From JAJZNI01 sp035624785 (GTDB taxonomy: Bacteria > Chloroflexota > Dormibacteria > Aeolococcales > Aeolococcaceae): a stretch of 64,000 nt of DNA. The notes under the pieces were generated by a model, which searched no databases, was not told the origin of the DNA, and worked only from the letters and a program-made list of their open reading frames with translations. The DNA lies in the NCBI GenBank assembly GCA_035624785.1, contig DASPQV010000048.1, positions 117,170 to 181,169 on the forward strand, read 5' to 3'. The translations under genes were made by a program, and so were the position numbers. Below, piece by piece: positions 53,214-61,372 of the stretch; within the stretch, counting starts at the first letter, position 1, and each line of letters starts with the position of its first letter.

Positions 53214-54827
53214 ATGACAGCACGAGAGAAGACCGACCGACCGCTGCCTGGGGCGGAGACCGCCGACGGTCCGGGGAGCGGCGCGCCGCCGCGCCGCTTC
53301 TACGTCACCGCGGCCATCGACTACGTCAACGGCGACCCCCACCTCGGTCACGTCTACGAAAAGGTGGGCTGCGACGTGCTCGCCCGCCACCGCCGCCTCC
53401 GCGGTGATGAGGTGCGCTTCACAGTCGGCACCGACGAGCACAGCCAGTCGGTGCTCCGGGCCGCCCAGGACCGGGGAACCACCGCGGAGGTGTTCGTCGC
53501 CGAGCAGTCCGAGCGCTTCCGGAAGCTCTACGACTCGCTGGACATCGCCTACACCGCCTTCGTCAGGACCAGCGGCGAGGCCAACCGGCGCAGCACGGAG
53601 CAGTTGATGGGGGCGGTCCACGACGCGGGATTCATCTACAAGGGCTGGTACAAGGCTTGGCTGTGCCCGTCATGCGAGCGCTACTACACCGACAAGGAGC
53701 TGATCGCCGGGCTGTGTCCCATCCACGAGCGCCCGGTCGAGCTGGTCGAGGAGGACAACTACTTTCTCCGTCTCAGCGACTTCCAGGACCGGCTGCTCGA
53801 CCATTTCGAGAAGCATCCTGACTTCCTGGTCCCCGAGCCGCGGCGAAACGAGATCCTCAACGTGATCCGCGGTGGGCTCGAGGACGTGAGCGTCTCCCGG
53901 GGCTTCACCGATTGGGGCTTCCCGCTGCCCTTCGACCACACCCAGGTCGTCTACGTGTGGTTCGACGCGCTGATCGCCTACATCACCGGGGTCGGGTACA
54001 CCTGGGACAGCGAGGAGTTCGACAGGTTCTGGCCCGCCGACGTCCACGTCATCGGCAAGGACATCACCCGGTTCCACAGCGTGATGTGGCCGGCGATGCT
54101 GATGGCCGCCGGGATCCCGCTCCCCGAACGGGTCCATGTTCACGGCTTCATGACCCTGGGCGGCCAGAAGATGAGCAAGACCAGGGGCATCTTCGTGGAG
54201 CCCGGCGCCCTGGTCGCTCAGTTCGGCAGCGACGCGGTGCGCTACGTGCTGATGGCGGAGATCCCCTTCGACCGCGACGGCGACTTCTCGATGGAGGGCT
54301 TCGTCGACCGCTACAACGCGGACCTGGCCAACGACTACGGCAACCTGGTCTCGCGAACCGAGAAGATGGTGGAGCGGTATTTCGACCGGCGGGTTCCCGA
54401 ACGCGGGGGGGAGGAGCCGATCGACGCCGAGCTCCGCGCGGTCGCCGGCGGGGTCGTGCCCGAGTACGACACCGCCATGGACAGGCTGGACTTCACCGGC
54501 GCCCTGGCGGCGGTCCGGCGGCTGGTGGGGCGGGCCAACAAGTACGTCGAGGAGGTTGCCCCCTGGAAGCTGCGTCAGGCCGGCGATGCGCGCCTGGGGA
54601 CGGTCTGCGCCGAGCTGCTGGAGGCCGTCAGGCTGAGCACCCTGCTGCTCCACCCCTTCGTCCCCCGGGCCACCGCCCGGGTCGCCGCGGACCTCGGGGT
54701 GGAGCTGGGCGGGGACCTGGGCCCGGCGCTGGCCGCCTGGCCCGGGCTGCATCCGGGCGCCCCGGTGGGGGTGGGCGAGATTCTCTTCCCGCGGCTGGAC
54801 CGGGAGCGGGCGCTGGGCGGGGGATGA
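53214..54827 (+). CDS. metG: Methionyl-tRNA synthetase
   Basis: 537 aa class I synthetase. HIGH motif as DPHLGH (~43-46), KMSKT at ~319, and a knuckle with CPSCERYYTDKEL...CPIH that may bind zinc. The N-terminal ~26 residues are a disordered extension. It ends after the anticodon-binding helical domain without the C-terminal Trbp-like dimerisation domain. Overlaps tatD (ATGA); metG-tatD-rsmA is a conserved series. Confidence 0.96.
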   Translation: MTAREKTDRPLPGAETADGPGSGAPPRRFYVTAAIDYVNGDPHLGHVYEKVGCDVLARHRRLRGDEVRFTVGTDEHSQSVLRAAQDRGTTAEVFVAEQSERFRKLYDSLDIAYTAFVRTSGEANRRSTEQLMGAVHDAGFIYKGWYKAWLCPSCERYYTDKELIAGLCPIHERPVELVEEDNYFLRLSDFQDRLLDHFEKHPDFLVPEPRRNEILNVIRGGLEDVSVSRGFTDWGFPLPFDHTQVVYVWFDALIAYITGVGYTWDSEEFDRFWPADVHVIGKDITRFHSVMWPAMLMAAGIPLPERVHVHGFMTLGGQKMSKTRGIFVEPGALVAQFGSDAVRYVLMAEIPFDRDGDFSMEGFVDRYNADLANDYGNLVSRTEKMVERYFDRRVPERGGEEPIDAELRAVAGGVVPEYDTAMDRLDFTGALAAVRRLVGRANKYVEEVAPWKLRQAGDARLGTVCAELLEAVRLSTLLLHPFVPRATARVAADLGVELGGDLGPALAAWPGLHPGAPVGVGEILFPRLDRERALGGG

Positions 54828-55633
54828 CGGCGCTGGTGGATGCCCACTGCCACCTCCAGCTGCTCGTCGAGCGAGAGGGTGGGGGCGCGGTCGAGGCGGC
54901 CCTGGAGGCCTCGGCCGCCGCTGGGGTGGAGCAGGTGGTCTGCGCCGGCATCAACCTCGAGGACAGCGACCGCTGCCGGGTGATCGCCGAGAGCAACCCG
55001 GGGGTCTTCTTCACCGCCGGGTGGCATCCGCACGAGCCCACCGTCCCGGACCCGGCCCAGCTCCGGGCGCTCGAGGAGCTGCTCTCGCATCCCCGTGCCG
55101 TCGGTGTCGGCGAGATCGGCCTCGATCAGTACTGGCGCCCCGGGTACCACGAGACGCCGCTCAGCGTGCAGCAGCGGTCCTTTGCCCTGATGCTCGAATT
55201 GGCGCGAGCCCATGGCCTGCCCGCGGTCGTCCACGATCGCCTGAGCCACCAGGAGGTGCTGGCGGCGATCGACGCCTGCCCCGGGGTGCGCGGCGTCATG
55301 CACTGCATGAGCGGGGATGACCGGCACGCCCGGCGCTGCCGCGAGCGAGGTTTCGTGATCTCCTTTGCCGGCAACGTCACCTATCGCCGCAACGACGGCA
55401 TCCGGCAGGCCGCGCGGGAGGTGGATCCCGAGGGATACGCGGTGGAGACCGACGCGCCCTTCCTGGCTCCCGTGCCCCATCGTGGTCGACCCAGCATCCC
55501 GGCGCACGTCGCCGACACCGCCCGGGAGGTGGCCAGCCTGCGGGGGGTCAGCGCCAGCCTGGTCGCCGAGCAGACGACCCGCAACGCCAGGCGCCTCTTT
55601 GCCCTGCCAGCCCAGGACCGCCTGCATGCCTGA
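54824..55633 (+). CDS. tatD: TatD-family metal-dependent hydrolase (DNase)
   Basis: 269 aa TIM-barrel hydrolase. LVDAHCHLQLL has the HxH metal ligands, VGVGEIGLDQYW the bridging Glu, VVHDRLSHQEVL and GVMHCMSGD the next His, and ETDAPFLAPVPHRG the final Asp. TatD enzymes have 3'-5' exonuclease activity. ATG overlaps the metG stop; the stop lies inside rsmA. Confidence 0.93.
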   Translation: MTALVDAHCHLQLLVEREGGGAVEAALEASAAAGVEQVVCAGINLEDSDRCRVIAESNPGVFFTAGWHPHEPTVPDPAQLRALEELLSHPRAVGVGEIGLDQYWRPGYHETPLSVQQRSFALMLELARAHGLPAVVHDRLSHQEVLAAIDACPGVRGVMHCMSGDDRHARRCRERGFVISFAGNVTYRRNDGIRQAAREVDPEGYAVETDAPFLAPVPHRGRPSIPAHVADTAREVASLRGVSASLVAEQTTRNARRLFALPAQDRLHA

Positions 55634-56522
55634 GAGTGGACCGATGACCCACGGTGCGGTCGGTCCCCCTGCACCGCGGCGAGGCCATCCGCCCGACCTG
55701 GCCGATCCGGCCGACGTCCGGGGGCTGGCCCGCCGGTCGGGCCTGCGGCTCAAGCGGCGGCTGGGACAGCATCTGCTTCTGGACCGCGGGGCCATCGTGG
55801 CCATCGCCGACGCCCTCTACCCTGGTCCAGAGGACACGGTCTGGGAGATCGGCGCGGGAATGGGTGTCCTGACCGCCGAGCTGGCCGGGCGCTGCCGCCG
55901 GGTCGTGGCCGTCGAGCTCGACCCGGCCTGCGTCCGGGCGGCCCGAGGCGCCCTCCGGGGCCTGGCCAACGTCGACCTGGTCGAGGCCGACGCGCTCCGG
56001 GTGGACGCGGACAGCCTTGGCCTTCCCGACGGTCACCTGGCCGCCGGCAACCTCCCCTACAACCTGACTGGAGCCCTCCTCGGTCATCTTTTCGAAGCTC
56101 GACGGCCGCCGCGCCGGGCCGTGTTCCTGGTTCAGCGCGAGGTGGCGCGGCGCCTCGCCTCGGCGCCCGGAGGCTGGAGCCTGGCCACCGTCGCCGTCCG
56201 CTCCGTGGCCGACGTCGAGCGGCTCGGCGACATCCCGGCGGAGAGCTTCCTGCCACCGCCCCGAGTGTCATCGAGCATCATCCGGATGCAGCCGGCCCGG
56301 AGGATGCCCGACGATGAGAGGACGGAGGTGTTGCGTCTGGCCCGAACCGTCTTCCAACTCCGCCGCAAGACCCTGCGGCACGGCTTGGCCCACGCGCTCG
56401 AGGGCGATCGGGTCCGGGCGGCGTCGGTGCTGAGCAGCTGCGGCATCGACCCCGGACGCCGGCCCGAATCCCTTGACCTCGAGGAGTGGCGCCGCCTGGC
56501 CAGAGCCGCGGGGGCACGGTGA
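55626..56522 (+). CDS. rsmA: 16S rRNA (adenine1518/1519-N6)-dimethyltransferase
   Basis: 298 aa (KsgA). LKRRLGQHLLLDRGAI, WEIGAGMGVLTAELA (SAM motif I), VVAVELDPACV, GNLPYNLTGALLGHL (catalytic NLPY) and VFQLRRKTLRHGL in the C-terminal domain. It dimethylates two adenines at the 3' end of 16S rRNA. ATG 55626 overlaps tatD by 8 nt; ATG 55644 is an alternative. Confidence 0.94.
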   Translation: MPESGPMTHGAVGPPAPRRGHPPDLADPADVRGLARRSGLRLKRRLGQHLLLDRGAIVAIADALYPGPEDTVWEIGAGMGVLTAELAGRCRRVVAVELDPACVRAARGALRGLANVDLVEADALRVDADSLGLPDGHLAAGNLPYNLTGALLGHLFEARRPPRRAVFLVQREVARRLASAPGGWSLATVAVRSVADVERLGDIPAESFLPPPRVSSSIIRMQPARRMPDDERTEVLRLARTVFQLRRKTLRHGLAHALEGDRVRAASVLSSCGIDPGRRPESLDLEEWRRLARAAGAR

Positions 56523-58015
56523 TGGGTGATCCCCGTCCGAGCCGGCCCGCTCCCGTCGATGCCGGCCAGCCCGGCCCTCGGGAGGACGCCCCGCCGCCGC
56601 TGCGCCTGCCCCCGGACCTCGATCGCGGGGCCGCGCTTTCCCCGCTGGTTCACGCCGATCACCCCCACCCGCTGCACGCCGTGCGCCCCGCGGTCCCGCC
56701 GCGGCCCGAGGATGCCGCCGGCTTCCTCCGGGTGCTGCGCAAGGGGGATTTCCGCTATCTCTGGTTCGCCCAGTGCGTCAGCCAGTTCGCGCAGAACTGC
56801 ATCTTCATCATCCTGCTGATCGTCATCTACAGGATCAGCCAGCGGGCCTCGATCTCGGCCGTGGTGGCGGTCCTGTTCACCCTTCCCGGGGTGGTGCTCA
56901 GCGCCCCAGCGGGCGTCTTCGCCGACCGCCACGACAAGCGAACCCTGATGCTGGTGACCAACCTGGCGCGGGCCGTCCTGCTCATCCTCGCCGGCCTGAG
57001 CACCCTGGCCACCGGGCTCCGGGGTCAGGCGTGGCCCCTGCTGGTCTTCACGCTGCTGTTCAGCTCCGCGGGGCAGCTCTTCGCGCCGGCGGAGGCGGCC
57101 AGCATTCCGTCCCTGGTGAGCCGGGAGCAGCTCCAGGGAGCGACCTCCCTGTTCATGACCACGGTGATCCTCACCATCGTCCTGGGCGCCGCGCTGGGGT
57201 CGGTCAGCGTCGGCATCTTCGGGGACGCCATCCCCTTCTACATCGCGGCGGCCTTCTTCGGCGTGGCCGCCCTCTTCATCTGGAGGATCGGAGCTTCCCT
57301 GCACGCGGTGCCTGAGGGCAACGTTCCCCAGGCACATATCCTCGCGGAGCTGCGGGAGGGCCTGGCCATCCTGCGCCGCAGCCCGCCGCTCCGCTGGGGG
57401 ATGATCGAGCTGGGTCTCGCCCTGGTCATCGTCTTCACCATCTACGCGCTCGGTCCCGATTACATGACCGGGCTGCTCGGTTCTCGGGGTGATCAGCAGA
57501 CCTACGTGGTCCTGCTGCCCGCCACCTTCGGCCTGGTGGCGATGGCCGGGGTGCTCGGCCAGCACCTGATCACGCTGACCCGCCGGACGCTCATGGTCAC
57601 CGCCTTCCTCAGCGCCGGCGGCTGCCTCCTCGCCATCGGCATCGGGCCGCCGCTCCTTCACCATGCCGACCTCACCAGCCTCGCCGTTCCCCTGGTGGTG
57701 CTCCTGGCGCTGGTCTTTGGGCTTGCCCTCGGCGCCGTCGTGATACCCGCATTCACCGTCCTCCAGGAGGGGACGACCGAGGAGTCGCGAGGGCGGATCT
57801 TCGGCGGCGTGTTCACGGTGGTCAACGTGGCGATCGCCATCCCGGCGCTGCTCGCCGGGGCCATCGCCGACGCGTTCTCGGTCTACGTGTCCGCGGCGGC
57901 GGTGGGCATCATCGTGATCGCCATCGGCCTGGGCTTCCGGCTCGCCTTCTGGGAGCGCCTCAAGGTTCTCGGTGACGGTCGGGCGGGCGGCGACAGGAGC
58001 GCCGGCGGCCCCTGA
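56522..58015 (+). CDS. MFS transporter
   Basis: 497 aa. A ~75-residue Pro-rich cytoplasmic N terminus precedes 10-12 hydrophobic helices. The typical MFS loop 2-3 pattern is APAGVFADRHDKRTLMLV; the start FRYLWFAQCVSQFAQNC resembles the MFS_3/enterobactin-exporter-like group. The substrate cannot be inferred; efflux is likely. ATG overlaps the rsmA stop (TGATG); GTG 56519 would add one residue. End of the metG series. Confidence 0.88.
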   Translation: MGDPRPSRPAPVDAGQPGPREDAPPPLRLPPDLDRGAALSPLVHADHPHPLHAVRPAVPPRPEDAAGFLRVLRKGDFRYLWFAQCVSQFAQNCIFIILLIVIYRISQRASISAVVAVLFTLPGVVLSAPAGVFADRHDKRTLMLVTNLARAVLLILAGLSTLATGLRGQAWPLLVFTLLFSSAGQLFAPAEAASIPSLVSREQLQGATSLFMTTVILTIVLGAALGSVSVGIFGDAIPFYIAAAFFGVAALFIWRIGASLHAVPEGNVPQAHILAELREGLAILRRSPPLRWGMIELGLALVIVFTIYALGPDYMTGLLGSRGDQQTYVVLLPATFGLVAMAGVLGQHLITLTRRTLMVTAFLSAGGCLLAIGIGPPLLHHADLTSLAVPLVVLLALVFGLALGAVVIPAFTVLQEGTTEESRGRIFGGVFTVVNVAIAIPALLAGAIADAFSVYVSAAAVGIIVIAIGLGFRLAFWERLKVLGDGRAGGDRSAGGP

Positions 58016-58150
58016 CACGGACCTGCAACGGCCGGGTCGCGGTGCCGTTTCATTGCCGGTCCGCCCCTGGCGCGGTGGCAAGCTCGCAACGCTCGGCAGA
58101 GCGGGGGCGACCCGCCTGGCAGAGAGCACTGAGGAGGCGCGGCGGAGGAG

Positions 58151-58360
58151 ATGCGAGCCATCGTCACATGCGAGTGCTGCGGCCACCGCCAGGTGATGGC
58201 GCGGCCGATCCGCCGGCCGGAGTCCTTCTACGTGATCTGCCACGGCTGCGAGGGTGTGCTGCGGGTCGAGGTCACCAGCGCCGATCTGAGGACCGCCCGC
58301 ACCGCGACGGGTGGACGCGCCCCCCAGGCCGCCGGAGGGGTGGGCACCGCCTCCAGCTGA
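58151..58360 (+). CDS. Small zinc-ribbon-like protein
   Basis: 69 aa. Cys7/9/10 and Cys30/33 form a CxxC...CxxC pattern (CECCGH and ICHGCEG), likely one zinc ribbon, followed by a disordered Ala/Gly/Thr tail. GGAGGAG lies immediately before ATG 58151 and a second GAGGAGG lies 13 nt upstream. Function unknown. The 294 bp that follow, up to the tRNA, show nothing supportable except the tRNA promoter. Confidence 0.65.
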   Translation: MRAIVTCECCGHRQVMARPIRRPESFYVICHGCEGVLRVEVTSADLRTARTATGGRAPQAAGGVGTASS

Positions 58361-58622
58361 GCTAGGCGGGCAGCCGGGCTCCGCCGGGCATCCCATCCGC
58401 CGGCCCCTCCGGGCCGACAGGCTCGAAGGCGTGGGAGCTGGGCGCGCAGGGCGCGGTCCGCCAAGCGCCCCGGGAGCTCGCGAGCGGCTGCAGCCCCCGC
58501 CTCCCATCCCGACCCGGGCGTTCCACCCGGTCCGCCTCGGGGTGGACGGCCGCCACCGCCCGGCCTCCCCGCCGCCACCGGGAGCGTCGTGCGTCCCTGC
58601 CGGTTCGGCCACCCACTCGCGC

Positions 58623-58628
58623 TATCAT
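58623..58628 (+). promoter_or_regulatory. Putative -10 box of tRNA-Val
   Basis: TATCAT, 26 nt before the mature tRNA 5' end; a short hairpin CCTGA/TCAGG (58634-58648) would lie in the 5' leader. No clear -35. Confidence 0.4.
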
Positions 58629-58654
58629 CCCCACCTGATCCGGTCAGGATCCCC

Positions 58655-58728
58655 GGGCGCATAGCTCAGTTGGTACGAGCGCAGCGTTGACATCGCTGAG
58701 GTCTCAGGTTCGATCCCTGATGCGCCCA
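58655..58728 (+). tRNA. tRNA-Val (anticodon GAC)
   Basis: 74 nt folding as a complete cloverleaf: acceptor GGGCGCA/TGCGCCC with discriminator A, D arm GCTC/GAGC, anticodon stem CAGCG/CGCTG with loop TTGACAT (GAC, reading GTC/GTT), and T arm TCAGG/CCTGA with loop TTCGATC. CCA is not encoded. Confidence 0.95.
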
Positions 58729-59047
58729 CGTGCCGAAGCGCCCGTCACATTCGAAGCGTGGACTGTTGCGCGAGACCGCAAGGCCGTGCCCGCGCACGGC
58801 TTCGTGGCCCCCGCTGCACGGTCCTGGTTGGTCGCACGCCGGCGTCGCCGTCTCCATGTTCGCGCACCATCGTCGCCGGAGGGTTGAGCGGCGAGCTTGC
58901 GAACATGTTTCGCACAAGCGCGCGCCGACAGCCCGAGTTGCGGTCCCGCACTTGTCCACATTCTGCACACCCTTTGTCGCGCTCGCGCGTGCATTGCAGC
59001 GCCGTCACCCCACCGTTGTAGTGGGACGATCCCGCCCAGAAAGGGTG
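58729..59047. other. Intergenic region after tRNA-Val
   Basis: About 320 bp with a visibly lower GC content than the surroundings and no convincing gene; short ORFs on both strands lack family features or ribosome sites. It holds a hairpin TGCGAA/TTCGCA over a 5-nt loop (58898-58914) and a related half-site CATGTTCGCGCAC at 58855-58867. No repeat of the tRNA 3' end and no integrase is present. Confidence 0.4.
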
Positions 59048-59078
59048 TTGACAGCCCAGCAGCGGCCAGTCGTAGACT
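59048..59078 (+). promoter_or_regulatory. Promoter of the Cys-rich small gene
   Basis: TTGACA (59048-59053), 19-nt spacer, TAGACT (59073-59078). The -10 ends 10 nt before ATG 59089, so the transcript would be leaderless. It is the best -35/-10 pair in the window. Confidence 0.6.
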
Positions 59079-59088
59079 GACTGCGCTC

Positions 59089-59409
59089 ATGGAGATGGGT
59101 GTGCACGGGGTGGAATCTCAGCGCTCGCCTGCCGTACGCATCTGCGCCCGGGCCGGGTGCGGCGCACCGGTCAAAAAGCCCACCAACAAGTACTGCAGCA
59201 TCCGCTGCTGCTCGACTGACCCGGAGCGGCTCGAACGTCTGCGCAGTCAAGCGCAGCGTGCCCATCGCGCGGTGGTACCGATCACTCGCCAACTCTCGAT
59301 GGACCTGGACTTCTGGGGCAACTCTCTCGCCAACCCCGAGGCCGCGATAGCCCTGGTAGGCGACGGCCGGGAGGACGTTCCCCGGGGCATGTCCCGTCTC
59401 GCCGTCTGA
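59089..59409 (+). CDS. Small Cys-rich (zinc-finger-like) protein, unknown
   Basis: 106 aa. ICARAGCGAPVKKPTNKYCSIRCC places Cys19, 24, 36, 40 and 41 in a C-x4-C...C-x3-C arrangement like a small treble-clef or MYND-type finger; the rest is basic then mixed. It has its own strong promoter and a hairpin after it, so it is a monocistronic gene. ATG 59095 or GTG 59101 are alternative starts. Composition is less GC-rich than neighbours, hinting at later acquisition beside the tRNA gene. No function is assigned. Confidence 0.65.
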   Translation: MEMGVHGVESQRSPAVRICARAGCGAPVKKPTNKYCSIRCCSTDPERLERLRSQAQRAHRAVVPITRQLSMDLDFWGNSLANPEAAIALVGDGREDVPRGMSRLAV

Positions 59410-59420
59410 GCGGGAGGTCC

Positions 59421-59451
59421 CCGGGTAACGCCACGCACGGGCGTTCCCCGG
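59421..59451 (+). terminator. Hairpin after the Cys-rich gene
   Basis: CCGGGTAACGCC (59421-59432) pairs with GGCGTTCCCCGG (59440-59451), 12 bp with one mismatch and a 7-nt loop, 11 nt after the stop. No T tract. Confidence 0.6.
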
Positions 59452-59506
59452 TGGCGGCCGGCACCGGGCCCGGCTCGCTGCTCGCACCGACCGGACCCCG
59501 CTTCCG

Positions 59507-59512
59507 TACAAT
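59507..59512 (+). promoter_or_regulatory. -10 box of thrS (leaderless)
   Basis: TACAAT ends 9 nt before the thrS GTG, with no Shine-Dalgarno sequence and no clear -35. With so short a leader, T-box control is excluded. Confidence 0.5.
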
Positions 59513-59521
59513 TCGCCCACC

Positions 59522-61333
59522 GTGCCCGAGGAAGTCGACGACGCCGCGGAGGCGGGGCTGCCCCTGGAGGCACCCGCCGAGCTGAGCCTCGACATCCTCC
59601 GCCACAGCGCCGCCCACCTGATGGCGGCAGCCGTGTGCCAGCTCTTCCCCGGCGCCGAGTACGACGTCGGGCCGCCGATCGAGGACGGGTTCTTCTACAA
59701 CTTCAGGCTGCCCGGGGATCGCCATCTCACCGAGGCCGACCTGACCAGCATCGAGGCCCGGATGCGCGAGCTGGCGGGGCGCGGGATCCCATTCCGCCGC
59801 GAGCTGACGCCGCGCGCCGAGGCCCGCCGGATGTTCGCCGACATGGGTCAGAGCTTCAAGGTCGCGATCATCGATCGCCTCGCCACTGACGTCGAGTCGG
59901 TTGGCGTCTACCGCACCGGCGACTTCGTCGACCTCTGCCGCGGCCCGCACGTGCCCGACAGCTCGCTGCTCAGCGCGGTTCGCCTGCTCCGCGTGGCCGG
60001 TGTGTACTGGCGAGGCGACGAGCGCAATCCCCAGCTGCAGCGGATCTACGGTACCGCCTGGTTCACCGAGGCCGAGCTGCAGGCACACCTGGAGCGGCTG
60101 GCCGAGGCGGAGCGCCGGGACCACCGCAGGCTGGGACGCGAGCTCGAGCTCTTCGACTTCGACGACACCGCGCCGGGCATGCCCTACTGGCTGCCCAACG
60201 GGGTGGTCCTGCTCAACGAGCTGCTCGACTTCTGGCGCAAGGAGCACCGCGCCCGCGGCTATCAGGAGGTGGTGACCCCGCTGATCAGCGAGAAGCGGCT
60301 GTGGGAGACCTCGGGACACTGGGAGCATTACCGCGAGGACATGTTCCTGGTGCCGGTGGACGAGCGGACCACCTATGGGCTGAAGGCCATGAACTGCCCC
60401 AACGCGCACGTGGTCTACAAGCTGCGGCGGCACAGCTATCGCGAGCTTCCCCTCCGCTACTCGGACTGCGATACGCTCCACCGCTTCGAGCGTTCCGGAA
60501 CCCTGCACGGTCTGCTCAGGGTCCGCGAGTTCCGCCAGGACGACGCCCACATCTTCGTCAGCGAGGACCAGATCGAGGCGGAGTACCAGCGGATCTTCGA
60601 GATCACCAAGCTCTTCTACGGAATCTTCGAGCTCGAGTACTCTTTCCGGCTGGGCACCCGGCCGACCGACTACATGGGCGACGCCGAGACCTGGGATCGT
60701 GCCGAGGCGGCCCTGCTCAGGATCCTGGAGCGCAACGCCGGCGGCGGCAGCTACACCGTGGAGGCGGGGGAGGGAGCGTTCTACGGGCCCAAGATCGACA
60801 TCCTGATGAAGGACGCCATCGGCCGTTCCTGGCAGACCGGCACCATCCAGCTCGACTTCCAGCAGCCGCGGCGCTTCGGCTGCGAGTACATCGACGCCTC
60901 CGGGGTCGGGCGAACCCCGGTGGTCATCCACCGGGTGATCTACGGCTCCCTCGAGCGTTTCGTGGGCATTCTCATCGAGCACTTCGCCGGCCAGCTTCCC
61001 CTCTGGCTGGCCGGGGTCCAGGTGGAGATCGTTCCGGTGCAGGACGACGTGGAGGCGGTCGTCGGCTATGCCCGCGCTCTCGTCGACCGGCTGGGCCGCG
61101 CGGGGCTGCGCGCCGCGGTCAACGATCGGCCCGGGGAGCGCATGCAGGCGCGGATTCGCGACGCCGAGCTGCGCAAGGTGCCCTATGTCATCGTGGTGGG
61201 GAAGCGCGACCTCGAGCGTGGCGATGACACCGTCAACGTGCGGGATACCCGTCGCGGCAGCACCGAGAACGTGGCCATCGGTCAGCTGGTCCAGAGCCTT
61301 CAGGAGGAGGTGACCAGCCGCCGGCCCCGCTGA
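59522..61333 (+). CDS. thrS: Threonyl-tRNA synthetase lacking the TGS domain
   Basis: 603 aa. It starts directly in the editing domain (ILRHSAAHLMAAAVCQLFPG with HxxxH at ~28-32, then DLCRGPHVP), so the ~60-aa N-terminal TGS domain of E. coli ThrRS is absent. The class II core has AMNCPNAHVVYK with the zinc Cys, REFRQDDAHIF, and GAFYGPKIDI; the anticodon-binding domain ends the protein. GTG 59522 is fixed by the -10 box; no in-frame TGS coding lies upstream. Confidence 0.95.
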   Translation: MPEEVDDAAEAGLPLEAPAELSLDILRHSAAHLMAAAVCQLFPGAEYDVGPPIEDGFFYNFRLPGDRHLTEADLTSIEARMRELAGRGIPFRRELTPRAEARRMFADMGQSFKVAIIDRLATDVESVGVYRTGDFVDLCRGPHVPDSSLLSAVRLLRVAGVYWRGDERNPQLQRIYGTAWFTEAELQAHLERLAEAERRDHRRLGRELELFDFDDTAPGMPYWLPNGVVLLNELLDFWRKEHRARGYQEVVTPLISEKRLWETSGHWEHYREDMFLVPVDERTTYGLKAMNCPNAHVVYKLRRHSYRELPLRYSDCDTLHRFERSGTLHGLLRVREFRQDDAHIFVSEDQIEAEYQRIFEITKLFYGIFELEYSFRLGTRPTDYMGDAETWDRAEAALLRILERNAGGGSYTVEAGEGAFYGPKIDILMKDAIGRSWQTGTIQLDFQQPRRFGCEYIDASGVGRTPVVIHRVIYGSLERFVGILIEHFAGQLPLWLAGVQVEIVPVQDDVEAVVGYARALVDRLGRAGLRAAVNDRPGERMQARIRDAELRKVPYVIVVGKRDLERGDDTVNVRDTRRGSTENVAIGQLVQSLQEEVTSRRPR

Positions 61334-61372
61334 GGGCTGGCCGGGCTGCCCCCCTCCCTCCAGTGATCCAAG

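Noticed and set aside
56132..58612. 826-aa open frame on the minus strand opposite rsmA and the MFS gene
   Set aside because: Antisense shadow; the plus-strand genes carry clear family motifs.
58898..58914. LexA/SOS box at the GCGAACATGTTTCGC palindrome
   Set aside because: The half-site spacing (GAAC-AT-GTTT) does not fit the CGAAC-N4-GTTCG consensus and no SOS gene follows directly.
58700..59521. Integrative element inserted at tRNA-Val
   Set aside because: No second copy of the tRNA 3' end, no integrase and no mobility genes before thrS.
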